Source of the DNA: Achromobacter xylosoxidans
Lineage (GTDB): Bacteria > Pseudomonadota > Gammaproteobacteria > Burkholderiales > Burkholderiaceae_B
Assembly (NCBI RefSeq): GCF_014490035.1
Contig: NZ_CP061008.1
Coordinates: 2,852,001-2,916,000, forward strand
Direction: 5' to 3'
DNA: 64,000 nt
Shown here: positions 1 through 8,220 of the stretch, one piece after another
Layout of the letters: the number at the start of each line of letters is the position of its first letter
Numbering within the stretch: position 1 is the first letter of the stretch
Notes under the pieces: model-generated
Databases searched by the model: none
What the model saw: only the letters and a program-made list of their open reading frames with translations
Told to the model about the DNA's origin: nothing
Program-made: the position numbers and the translations under genes

Positions 1-1
1 G

Positions 2-22
2 GTCTGGCACGACTGGTTCTGA
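2..22 (+). CDS. Possible 3' end of an upstream gene (partial)
   Basis: Reading from base 2, a frame encodes VWHDWF and stops at TGA (20-22). A GC-rich inverted repeat (GGCGGC 27-32, GCCGCC 39-44) follows directly, as expected just after a gene end. In many Burkholderiales spoT precedes greB, so this could be its last codons, but six residues cannot identify a protein. Confidence 0.3.
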   Translation, partial: VWHDWF

Positions 23-93
23 CGCGGGCGGCGGCCGGGCCGCCTTGCCCTTCAAGCTATCGACTGTGACCGCGCCGAGACGGCGCAACCGCC

Positions 94-645
94 ATGAACA
101 AAGCCTTTGTCAAAGAGTCGGACAACGAGGACGACGACGATCTGCCGCAAGCCCAGGCCCTGCCTGCCGGCACCAAGAACTACATGACGCCCGGCGGCTA
201 TGAGCGCCTGCGCGGCGAACTCACGCACCTGATGAACGTGGAGCGTCCTTCGGTGGTGCAGGTGGTGTCGTGGGCCGCGTCCAACGGCGACCGTTCCGAG
301 AACGGCGACTATCTGTACGGCAAGAAGCGCCTGCGCGAAATCGACCGCCGCATGCGCTTCTTGACCAAGCGGCTGGATATCGCCGAAGTGGTCGATCCGG
401 CCGCGCAGCCCAACCGCGACCAGGTCTTCTTCGGCGCCACGGTGCTGTATTCCGACAAGGCCGGCGAGGAACACAACGTGACCATCGTCGGCGTCGACGA
501 GGCCGAGCCGCTGGCGGGCAAGATCAGCTGGATTTCGCCGGTGGCGCGCGCGCTGATCAAGGCCAAGGAAGGCGACACCGTGGTGCTGCGCACGCCCGGC
601 GGGATCGAAGAGCTGGACATCCTGGAAGTCAGCTATCCCGCATAA
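94..645 (+). CDS. greB: Transcription elongation factor GreB
   Basis: This 183-residue protein rescues backtracked RNA polymerase by stimulating cleavage of the 3' end of the transcript through the secondary channel. The N-terminal coiled coil starts at about residue 28 (YMTPGGYERLRGEL) and carries the acidic tip region (SENGDYLYGKKRLREIDRR, about residues 68-86). A Gre C-terminal domain follows (FFGATVLYSD, then ISWISPVARALIKAKEGD). YLYGKKRLREIDRR is typical of GreB rather than GreA. Residues 8-20 form an acidic N-terminal extension (DNEDDDD) beyond the usual GreB length of about 158. It converges on the TRAP operon at 764-3730. Confidence 0.95.
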   Translation: MNKAFVKESDNEDDDDLPQAQALPAGTKNYMTPGGYERLRGELTHLMNVERPSVVQVVSWAASNGDRSENGDYLYGKKRLREIDRRMRFLTKRLDIAEVVDPAAQPNRDQVFFGATVLYSDKAGEEHNVTIVGVDEAEPLAGKISWISPVARALIKAKEGDTVVLRTPGGIEELDILEVSYPA

Positions 646-651
646 AAGAAA

Positions 652-680
652 ACGGGCGCCAGCTTGTGGCCGGCGCCCGT
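652..680 (-). terminator. Intrinsic terminator of the TRAP operon
   Basis: Perfect 9-bp arms (ACGGGCGCC 652-660, GGCGCCCGT 672-680) are separated by 11 bases. Read on the minus strand, the stem is followed by a T-rich run (TTTTCTTTTAT), so it should terminate transcription leaving dctP. On the plus strand no T run follows, but the stem could also slow greB transcription. Confidence 0.75.
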
Positions 681-763
681 TGGTGGGCGGGATCTGACGT
701 CCCTGCCTCGGTTGGCGGCTTGCGCCGCCGTTCCCCTGGGGCTTGCTGCTTGTTCTTTGCGGC

Positions 764-1792
764 CTACTTCTTGCGATTGGCGATCGACTTTTCAGCCAGG
801 TTCACCAGGTCTTCGCCGATCTGCTTCTTCCACTTGTCATAGACGGGCTTGGTCACCTTGACGAAGGCCTCGTGGTCCGCCTGCGACAGCGAGGTCACGG
901 TCACGCCGTGGCCCGCGATCTCCTTCAGCAGCGACGGGTCTTCAGGCGTCACGCCCTTGCGCGCGATCACGATCTGCTGCTTGCCGGCGTCCAGCGCGGC
1001 CTGGCGCACGATGTCGCGGTCCTTTTCGGACCAGGAATTCCAGACCTCGCGGTTGACCACGAAGATCAGCGGATCGGCCACGTAGTTCCACAGCGTCAGG
1101 TATTTCTGGCCCACGGTGTAGAGCTTGGAGCCGGTGTAGATCGACAGGGGATTTTCCTGGCCGTCCACCGCGCCGCTGGCCAGCGCCGGCTGGGCATCGG
1201 CCCAGCTCATCTGCGTGGGGTTGGCGCCCAGCGCGGTGAAGGTGTCGATGTACAGCGGCGAGCCCACCACGCGCAGCTTCAGGCCCTTCATGTCCTCGGG
1301 CTTCTTGATCTCGTGCTTGGAATTGCTCAGCTGGCGGTAGCCGTTCTCGCCCCAGGCCAGCGGCACCACGCCGGCCTTCTCGATGAGCTTGAACATTTCC
1401 TTGCCCACGTCGCCCTGCACCAGCGCATCGATGGCGGCGTAGTCGGGCATCAGGAAGGGCAGGGAGAACAGGTTCAGCTGCTTGACCTGCGGCGACCAGT
1501 TGATGGTGGAGCCCACGGCCATGTCGATCACGCCCTGGCGGATGGCGGTGAATTCGCGCGTCTGGTCGCCCTGGACCAGCGAGGTGCCGGGATAGACCTT
1601 GATGTTGATGCGGCCCTGCGTGCGCTCGCGCACCAGGTTCGACCAGATTTCAGCGCCCTGGCCCCACGGGAAGGTGGTGCCGACCACGATGGAGAGCTTG
1701 TATTCGGGCTTGTAGTTCTGCGCATGCGCAGGCGCCATGCCGACGACGGCCGCCGCGCACAGGGCCGCTCCGATCAGGTTGCGGAATTTCAT
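764..1792 (-). CDS. dctP: TRAP transporter periplasmic solute-binding protein (DctP family)
   Basis: The 342-residue extracytoplasmic receptor feeds an organic-acid-like ligand to the DctQM permease encoded upstream. It has a Sec signal peptide (cleavage after AHA at about residue 24). A DctP fold covers residues 30-330 with the family's ligand-anchoring region around MKGLKLRVVGSPLY and the motif QENPLSIYTGSKLY. It is the last gene of the minus-strand unit dctQ-dctM-dctP, 94 bases after dctM. That gap, and separate high-level expression of the receptor, are common in this family. The ligand cannot be read from sequence. Confidence 0.93.
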   Translation of the reverse strand: MKFRNLIGAALCAAAVVGMAPAHAQNYKPEYKLSIVVGTTFPWGQGAEIWSNLVRERTQGRINIKVYPGTSLVQGDQTREFTAIRQGVIDMAVGSTINWSPQVKQLNLFSLPFLMPDYAAIDALVQGDVGKEMFKLIEKAGVVPLAWGENGYRQLSNSKHEIKKPEDMKGLKLRVVGSPLYIDTFTALGANPTQMSWADAQPALASGAVDGQENPLSIYTGSKLYTVGQKYLTLWNYVADPLIFVVNREVWNSWSEKDRDIVRQAALDAGKQQIVIARKGVTPEDPSLLKEIAGHGVTVTSLSQADHEAFVKVTKPVYDKWKKQIGEDLVNLAEKSIANRKK

Positions 1793-1886
1793 GTTGCGTC
1801 TCCTCTCTTTGCGTGTCTGTTGTTGTAGTGAATACCGGTACCGCCGGCCTTGGGGTCGCCCCTTGGGGGCGTCCTGTTTGGCCCTT

Positions 1887-3185
1887 TCAATAACCCAGCT
1901 TCTTGGGCAGCCACAGCGCCAGCTGCGGGAACACCAGCACCGCCACCAGCACCAGGAACATCGCGCCCAGCAGCCACACCACCCAGCGCACCGTCGACTC
2001 CATCGGCACGCGCGCGATGCGGCACGACACCATCAGGTTCACGGCCAGCGGCGGGGTGAACTGGCCCAGGGCGACCTTCAAGGTCAGGATCACGCCGAAC
2101 CACACCGGATCCCAGCCATAGGCGTTGGCGATGGGCATGAGCAGCGGCACGAAGATCAGGAAGATGGAGATGCCGTCCAGGAACATGCCTACCGTCATCA
2201 GCAGCAGGATCAGCAGCGCCAGCACCCCCCATTCGCCCAATCCGGAGTTGACGATGGCGTGGGTGATGGGATCGATCACGCTCAGGGTGGAAAGCGCCCA
2301 GGCGAAGATGCCGGCCAGCGTGACCACCAGCATGATGACGGCGGACAGCTCGGCGGCTTCGCGCAGGATGGTGTACAGGTCGCGCAGCTTGATGGTGCGG
2401 TGGATGAACATGCCCACGAACAGGCCGTAGAACACCGCGACCACGGCCGCTTCGGTAGGCGTGAACCAGCCCATGCGCATGCCGCCCAGGATCAGCACCG
2501 GCGCGGCCAGGCCCCATGAGGCTTCGCGCAGGCTGGCCCAGAAAGGCGGGCGGGGCAGGTGGGCTTCCAGCGCGCCCATCTTGTACTTGCGCGACAGCCA
2601 GACCGCCGGAATGATGAGCGCGAAGCCGGCCAGAATGCCGGGGATCATGCCGGCGGCGAACAGCGCCGGCACCGATGCGCCAGGCACCAGCACCGAGTAG
2701 ATGATGAAGGCCACCGAGGGCGGGATCAGGATGTCCGTGGCGGCGCCGGCCGCGACCACGGCAGCGGAGAACGAGCCCGGATAACCGGCGCGCGACATGG
2801 CGGTGATCATCACCGCGCCCACCGCGGCGGCGCAGGCCGGGCCGGAGCCGGAGATGCCGCCCAGGAACATGGCCACGGCGATCGATACCAGCGGCAGCAT
2901 GCCGGGGCCGCGGCCGACGATGGCGATGGCGAAATCCACCAGCCGCTTGGCCACGCCGGAACGGTCGAAGATCGAGCCCACCAGCACGAACATGGGGATG
3001 GCCAGCAGCGGATACTTGGCCAGGCCGGCGTAGAAGTTCTGCGGCACGGTCAGCAGGCCATACCAGGGCGTGTCCAGGTTGGACAGCACGATGGCCACGG
3101 TTCCGCCCAGGCCCAGGGCCACGCCGACCGGCACGCCGATCAGCATCAGGACGATGAAGACGGTGAAGAGGATGGCGGCGATCAT
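1887..3185 (-). CDS. dctM: TRAP transporter large permease subunit (DctM family)
   Basis: This 432-residue inner-membrane protein is the sodium-coupled transport subunit of the TRAP system. Length and hydrophobic pattern (about 12 segments) fit DctM; family motifs such as PMFVLVGSIFDRSGVAKRL and GGISGSGPACAAAVG are present. The longest open frame runs further upstream, but the start at 3185 is set by an ATGA overlap with the dctQ stop (3182-3185). This gives the standard N terminus MIAAILFTVFIVLMLIGVPV and implies translational coupling with dctQ. Confidence 0.93.
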   Translation of the reverse strand: MIAAILFTVFIVLMLIGVPVGVALGLGGTVAIVLSNLDTPWYGLLTVPQNFYAGLAKYPLLAIPMFVLVGSIFDRSGVAKRLVDFAIAIVGRGPGMLPLVSIAVAMFLGGISGSGPACAAAVGAVMITAMSRAGYPGSFSAAVVAAGAATDILIPPSVAFIIYSVLVPGASVPALFAAGMIPGILAGFALIIPAVWLSRKYKMGALEAHLPRPPFWASLREASWGLAAPVLILGGMRMGWFTPTEAAVVAVFYGLFVGMFIHRTIKLRDLYTILREAAELSAVIMLVVTLAGIFAWALSTLSVIDPITHAIVNSGLGEWGVLALLILLLMTVGMFLDGISIFLIFVPLLMPIANAYGWDPVWFGVILTLKVALGQFTPPLAVNLMVSCRIARVPMESTVRWVVWLLGAMFLVLVAVLVFPQLALWLPKKLGY

Positions 3186-3730
3186 TGCTGATCCTGCCCG
3201 GCGGCGCGCCCGCTCTTGGCGATGCGGCGCAGCGTGCCGATGGTGCGCAGCGAGATCGCCGCGGCCATCACGGGCAGCCAGATCGAATACCACCAGGTCG
3301 GCACGCCGATGGCGGGGGAGGTCTCTTCGTAGATGTACTCGTCGGAAACCAGCTTCACCGACAGCACGGTCAGCAGCAGGAAGAAGGCCAGCACGCAGCT
3401 GTTGGAGATCAGCGCCATGATGCGCTGGCGGCGCGGCGAACCCGAGTCCGCCAGGATCTCGATGCGGATGTGGTGGTTGCGCACGAAAGCCACGCTGCCG
3501 CCGGCCATGGTCAGCACGATCAGCAGGAACACCGAGATTTCTTCCGTCCAGGCAAAGGACTGGTCGGTGAAGTAGCGCACCAGCACATTCAGGAAGGTAA
3601 TGATGGCCAGGGTCGCCAGCAGGATCACGGCCAGCCAGTCTTCGATGGCCAGCGGCACTTTGACTGCGGGATCTGATTCGGTGGGAATGATCGGTTCGAC
3701 AGGCTCGGCGGGGGCTTCGGGGCGGGACAT
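3182..3730 (-). CDS. dctQ: TRAP transporter small permease subunit (DctQ family)
   Basis: The 182-residue protein has four predicted membrane segments (starting near residues 30, 65, 105 and 150) and the DctQ signature FAWTEEISVFLLIVLTMAGG followed by VAFVRNHHIRIEIL. It partners DctM in the membrane complex. A proline/glutamate-rich N-terminal tail of about 25 residues precedes the first helix. It is the first gene of the operon; the 358-base gap upstream holds a perfect 16-bp palindrome (3841-3856). Confidence 0.92.
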   Translation of the reverse strand: MSRPEAPAEPVEPIIPTESDPAVKVPLAIEDWLAVILLATLAIITFLNVLVRYFTDQSFAWTEEISVFLLIVLTMAGGSVAFVRNHHIRIEILADSGSPRRQRIMALISNSCVLAFFLLLTVLSVKLVSDEYIYEETSPAIGVPTWWYSIWLPVMAAAISLRTIGTLRRIAKSGRAAGQDQQ

Positions 3731-3840
3731 GTGAGGCAGCGGCCAGCGCGCGGGTAGGCGCCATGCATTAATGGGGGTCGCTGCATCCTACCGTTGCGCC
3801 GTGGGGCCGGAAGTTCGTGTTTTCCCGCGGTGCGGGATAA

Positions 3841-3856
3841 GCGCAACATGTTGCGC
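3841..3856. promoter_or_regulatory. Perfect 16-bp palindrome, candidate operator
   Basis: GCGCAACATGTTGCGC is self-complementary over its full length. It lies in the 358-base non-coding gap between divergent dctQ (ATG at 3730) and purL (GTG at 4089), 111 bases from dctQ and about 190 from the purL -10 element. Position favours control of the TRAP operon. The cognate regulator is unknown and no regulator gene is adjacent. Nothing else gene-like is visible in 3731-4088. Confidence 0.5.
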
Positions 3857-4043
3857 CGCCGCATAAGCGCCGGGCTTGCGGCGCGGCTCGTGTTGGGAAA
3901 GGTTCGCAATGGCGGGAATTTGTCGTCGATATTGCTCTGCACCATCAAACCGCGGGATGCCTGGAATTCTTTTGTAACAGTGGTCGAAATCGGGCCATCG
4001 GAGGTCGGTGGAACAAGCTCTCCGGGAAAACCCCCTAAACGGG

Positions 4044-4049
4044 TAAAAT
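4044..4049 (+). promoter_or_regulatory. Probable -10 element of the purL promoter
   Basis: TAAAAT sits 45 bases before the GTG at 4089. No convincing -35 hexamer is seen 17 bases upstream. If used, transcription would begin near 4056, exactly at the TTG that opens the longest purL frame. This argues that TTG is not the translation start. Confidence 0.45.
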
Positions 4050-4088
4050 CACGTTTTGCTCTCCTTCTCTTTATACGGCGCCCGCATC

Positions 4089-7000
4089 GTGTCCCTAGTT
4101 CAGCATCTGCCTGGTTCCTCCGTCCTGTCCTCCTTCCGTCGCGATCGCCTCCTGGCGCAATTGAAGGAAGCCGGCCTGCCGGTGGCCGACATATCCGCCC
4201 GCTACGAGCACTTCGTCAGCACCGACGCGGCCCTGACGGCCGAACAGCAGCAACACCTGACCCAATTGCTGGACTACGGCACCCCCGCCACCGGCGACGC
4301 GCCGGCCAAGAGCCTGTCCCTGCTGGTGATCCCGCGCCTGGGCACGATTTCGCCCTGGGCCAGCAAGGCCACCGACATCGCCCACAACTGTGGCCTGGCG
4401 TCCGTGCACCGCATCGAGCGCGGCGTGCGCTACGTGATCACCCCCGAGCGCGGCCTGCTGGGTACCAAGTCCTTCGACGACGCCATGCTGGCGCGCGCGG
4501 CCGACTGCCTGCACGACCGCATGACCGAAACCGTGGTGGACGCCAGCTTCGACGGCCAGGCGCTGTTCCAGCCGCTGGCCGGCAAGCCCATGCGCACGGT
4601 CGATGTGCAGGCGCGCGGCGCCGAAGCCCTGGCCGAGGCCAACGTCTCGCTGGGCCTGGCGCTGTCGGACGATGAAATCGAGTACCTGGCCAAGTCCTTC
4701 AGCGACCTGGGCCGCGATCCCACCGACGTGGAACTGATGATGTTCGCCCAGGCCAACAGCGAACACTGCCGCCACAAGATCTTCAACGCCCAGTGGGTGA
4801 TCGACGGCCAGGAACAGCCCAACACGCTGTTCGGCATGATCCGCGCCACCCACAAGGCGCAGCCCGAGGGTACCGTGGTCGCCTATTCGGACAACGCCGC
4901 CATCATGGAAGGCGGCCCCGCGCAGCGCTTCCAGGCCGGCGTGCCGGGCGTGACGGGCGAGGGCGTCGAAGGCGCCAAGTACATCCGCCGCAACACCACC
5001 GTGCACACGCTGATGAAGGTGGAAACCCACAACCACCCGACCGCGATCGCGCCGTTCCCCGGCGCCTCGACCGGCAACGGCGGCGAGATCCGCGACGAAG
5101 GCGCGACCGGCCGCGGCTCCAAGCCCAAGGCCGGCCTGACCGGCTTCACCGTGTCGCACCTGCGCTTTGACGATGCCTTGCAGCCCTGGGAAGCCGACCA
5201 TCACGGCCTGCCGGAGCGCATCGCCTCGCCGCTGTCTATCATGATCGACGGCCCCATTGGCGGCGCGGCGTTCAATAACGAATTCGGCCGTCCCAACCTG
5301 CTGGGCTATTTCCGTTCGTTCGAACAGACCGCCGGCGGCACGCGCTGGGGCTACCACAAGCCCATCATGATCGCGGGCGGCCTGGGCAGCATCGATGCCG
5401 GCCTGACGCACAAGGACGTGATTCCTCCGGGCGCGCTGCTGATCCAGCTGGGCGGCCCGGGCTTCCGCATCGGCATGGGCGGCGGCGCCGCCTCCAGCAT
5501 CAGCATGGGCAGCAACTCGGCCGAACTGGACTTCGATTCCGTCCAGCGCGGCAACCCTGAAATCGAGCGCCGCGCCCAGGAGGTCATCGACCGCTGCTGG
5601 CAGCAGGCCGAGAACAACCCCATCATCGCGATCCACGACGTGGGCGCGGGCGGCCTGTCCAATGCGTTCCCGGAACTGGTGAACGACGCCGGCCGCGGCG
5701 CCATCTTCGACCTCAAGCGCGTGCCGCTGGAAGAATCGGGCCTGTCGCCCGCCGAAATCTGGAGCAACGAATCCCAGGAACGCTACGTCCTGTCGATCCT
5801 GCCCAAGGACCTGGAACGCTTTGACGCCATCGCCCGCCGCGAACGCTGCCCCTACGCGGTGGTGGGCGTGGCCACCGAAGAGCGCCAGCTGCGCGTGGTG
5901 GACGGCGAGGGCCTGCCGGGCCTGGACACCATCCGTCCGCAGGGCGAAGCCGAAGTGCGTCCGGTGGACGTGCCGATCGACGTCATCCTGGGCAAGCCGC
6001 CGCGCATGACCCGCGACGTCACGCGCCTGCCCGGCGTGTCCGCGCCGCTGGACCTGGCCGGCATCGACCTGACCGAAGCCGCCTACCGCGTGCTGCGCCA
6101 CCCCACGGTGGCCAACAAGTCCTTCCTCATCACCATCGGCGACCGCACCGTGGGCGGGCTGTCCAGCCGCGACCAGATGGTCGGTCCGTGGCAGGTGCCG
6201 GTGGCTGACTGCGCCGTGACCCTGGCCGACTACGAAGGCTTCCGCGGCGAAGCCATGTCCATGGGCGAACGCACCCCGATCGCCATGCTGGACGCGCCGG
6301 CCTCCGGCCGCATGGCCGTGGCCGAGGCCCTGACCAACCTGGCTGCGGCCGACGTGGCGCGCCTGGAAGACATCAAGCTGTCGGCCAACTGGATGGCCGC
6401 CTGCGGCGTGGCCGGGCAGGACGCCGCGCTGTACGACACCGTGTCCGCCGTCAGCGACCTGTGCCAGGCCACCGGCCTGTCGATCCCGGTGGGCAAGGAT
6501 TCCCTGTCCATGAAGACGTCCTGGGAACAGGACGGCGAACAGCGCCAGGTGGTGGCGCCGGTGTCGCTGATCGTCACGGCCTTCGCGCCCGTGGCCGACG
6601 TGCGCGCCAGCCTGACCCCGCAGCTGCGCACCGACGCCGGCGACAGCGTGCTGATCCTGATCGACTTGGGCCGCGGCCGCCATCGCATGGGCGGCTCGAT
6701 CCTGGCGCAGGCCTACAACCAGGTCGGCGAAACCGTGCCGGACATCGACGCGCCGCAAGACCTGCGCGCGTTCTTCGTCACGATCCGCACCCTGGCCGAA
6801 GCCGGCACCATCCTGGCCTACCACGACCGTTCCGACGGCGGCCTGTTCGCGACCCTGACCGAAATGGCCTTCGCCGGCCGCACCGGCATCTCGGTCAACC
6901 TGGACATGCTGACCTTCGATCCGCAATCGGCGGATTGGGGCGATTACAAGATCCGTCCCGAGCAGGTGGCGGTGCAGCGCGAGGAACTGACGCTCAAGGC

Positions 7001-8138
7001 GCTGTTCTCCGAAGAAGCCGGCGCCGTCATCCAGGTGCCGGCCGCCCAGCGCGACGCCGTCATGCAGGTGCTGCGCGGCGCGGGCCTGTCGGCGCATTCG
7101 CATGTCATCGGCGGCCTGAATGGCGCCGACGAAGTCGAGTTCTACCGCGACGGCAAGAAGGTCTGGGGCCAGCCGCGCGCCGAACTCGGCCGCGCCTGGA
7201 GCGAAGTGTCCTACCGCATCATGTCGCGCCGCGATAACCCGGCCTGCGCCCAGGCCGAGCTCGACGTCTGGAACGACGTCACGGATCCGGGCATGAGCCC
7301 CAACGTGGACTTCGACCCCCAGGAAGACGTGGCCGCGCCCTTCGTCAACACCGGCAAGCGTCCGCGCGTCGCGATCCTGCGCGAGCAGGGCTGCAACAGC
7401 CAGGTGGAAATGGGCTGGGCCTTCGACACCGCCGGCTTTGAAGCCATCGACGTGCACATGACCGACCTGTTGTCCGGCCGCGTGGATCTTGCGCAGGTGC
7501 AAGGCCTGGTGGCCGTGGGCGGCTTCAGCTACGGCGACGTGCTGGGCGCTGGCGAAGGCTGGGCGCGCACCATCCGCTTCAACAGCAAGCTGTCGGATCA
7601 GTTCGCCGCCTACTTCGCGCGTCCCGACACCTTCGCGCTGGGCGTGTGCAACGGCTGCCAGATGATGGCCGCGCTGGCGCCGATGATTCCGGGCGCAGAA
7701 TTCTGGCCGCGCTTCACGCGCAACCTGTCGGAAAAATACGAAGCCCGCCTGGCGATGATCGAAGTGGCCAAGTCGCCGTCGATCTTCTTCGCCGGCATGG
7801 AAGGCGCGCGCATTCCGGTGGCCGTGGCGCACGGCGAAGGCTATGCGGACTTCTCGCAGCAGGGCGACGCCAGCCGCCTGCTGGCCGCCGCGCGCTACAT
7901 CGACAACCGCGGCCAGGCCACCGAAGCCTATCCGTTCAACCCGAACGGCAGCCCGGGCGGCCTGACCTCGGTCACCACCGCCGACGGCCGCTTCACGGTC
8001 ATGATGCCGCACCCGGAACGCGTGACGCGCAACGTCATGATGTCCTGGGCGCCCGAGAAGTGGGGCAAGGCGGATGCCGGCGGCGCGTTCAGCCCCTGGA
8101 TGCGCATCTTCCGCAACGCGCGCGTCTGGCTGAAGTAA
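4089..8138 (+). CDS. purL: Phosphoribosylformylglycinamidine synthase (FGAM synthase, large single-chain PurL)
   Basis: This enzyme catalyses the fourth step of purine synthesis, converting FGAR to FGAM with ATP and glutamine in the cytoplasm. It is the long proteobacterial form (1349 residues from GTG 4089). Domains in order: PurS-like N terminus; linker; two AIRS-type ATP-binding halves (with [20 protein letters not shown]); and a C-terminal class I glutamine amidotransferase domain. The latter has the nucleophile cysteine in GVCNGCQM and the His/Glu in MMPHPERV. The open frame continues upstream to a TTG at 4056, but a -10 box at 4044-4049 would place the transcript start there, so GTG 4089 is preferred. 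It is monocistronic with a strong terminator downstream. Confidence 0.96.
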   Translation: MSLVQHLPGSSVLSSFRRDRLLAQLKEAGLPVADISARYEHFVSTDAALTAEQQQHLTQLLDYGTPATGDAPAKSLSLLVIPRLGTISPWASKATDIAHNCGLASVHRIERGVRYVITPERGLLGTKSFDDAMLARAADCLHDRMTETVVDASFDGQALFQPLAGKPMRTVDVQARGAEALAEANVSLGLALSDDEIEYLAKSFSDLGRDPTDVELMMFAQANSEHCRHKIFNAQWVIDGQEQPNTLFGMIRATHKAQPEGTVVAYSDNAAIMEGGPAQRFQAGVPGVTGEGVEGAKYIRRNTTVHTLMKVETHNHPTAIAPFPGASTGNGGEIRDEGATGRGSKPKAGLTGFTVSHLRFDDALQPWEADHHGLPERIASPLSIMIDGPIGGAAFNNEFGRPNLLGYFRSFEQTAGGTRWGYHKPIMIAGGLGSIDAGLTHKDVIPPGALLIQLGGPGFRIGMGGGAASSISMGSNSAELDFDSVQRGNPEIERRAQEVIDRCWQQAENNPIIAIHDVGAGGLSNAFPELVNDAGRGAIFDLKRVPLEESGLSPAEIWSNESQERYVLSILPKDLERFDAIARRERCPYAVVGVATEERQLRVVDGEGLPGLDTIRPQGEAEVRPVDVPIDVILGKPPRMTRDVTRLPGVSAPLDLAGIDLTEAAYRVLRHPTVANKSFLITIGDRTVGGLSSRDQMVGPWQVPVADCAVTLADYEGFRGEAMSMGERTPIAMLDAPASGRMAVAEALTNLAAADVARLEDIKLSANWMAACGVAGQDAALYDTVSAVSDLCQATGLSIPVGKDSLSMKTSWEQDGEQRQVVAPVSLIVTAFAPVADVRASLTPQLRTDAGDSVLILIDLGRGRHRMGGSILAQAYNQVGETVPDIDAPQDLRAFFVTIRTLAEAGTILAYHDRSDGGLFATLTEMAFAGRTGISVNLDMLTFDPQSADWGDYKIRPEQVAVQREELTLKALFSEEAGAVIQVPAAQRDAVMQVLRGAGLSAHSHVIGGLNGADEVEFYRDGKKVWGQPRAELGRAWSEVSYRIMSRRDNPACAQAELDVWNDVTDPGMSPNVDFDPQEDVAAPFVNTGKRPRVAILREQGCNSQVEMGWAFDTAGFEAIDVHMTDLLSGRVDLAQVQGLVAVGGFSYGDVLGAGEGWARTIRFNSKLSDQFAAYFARPDTFALGVCNGCQMMAALAPMIPGAEFWPRFTRNLSEKYEARLAMIEVAKSPSIFFAGMEGARIPVAVAHGEGYADFSQQGDASRLLAAARYIDNRGQATEAYPFNPNGSPGGLTSVTTADGRFTVMMPHPERVTRNVMMSWAPEKWGKADAGGAFSPWMRIFRNARVWLK

Positions 8139-8181
8139 GCCAAACGCTGGCGCCGGGGCTTGCTTCCCGGCGCTTGCGCGA

Positions 8182-8207
8182 AACGCCCCGCTACTTGGCG
8201 GGGCGTT
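8182..8207 (+). terminator. Intrinsic terminator after purL
   Basis: Ten-bp arms AACGCCCCGC (8182-8191) and GCGGGGCGTT (8198-8207) with a 6-base loop are followed by TTC, giving a TTTT run. It lies between convergent purL and the TonB receptor gene and can act on both strands. Confidence 0.85.
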
Positions 8208-8220
8208 TTCATTGTGGCGC

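Noticed and set aside
1887..3764. A 625-residue minus-strand frame covering dctM and most of dctQ
   Set aside because: Only the part from 3185 is dctM; the upstream portion is a shadow of dctQ, which has its own frame and an ATGA junction with dctM.
4095..8012. A 1305-residue open frame antisense to purL
   Set aside because: High GC at third codon positions keeps the opposite strand open. The translated sequence is low-complexity (rich in His, Gly, Arg, Ala) with no motif, whereas purL on the plus strand is fully conserved.
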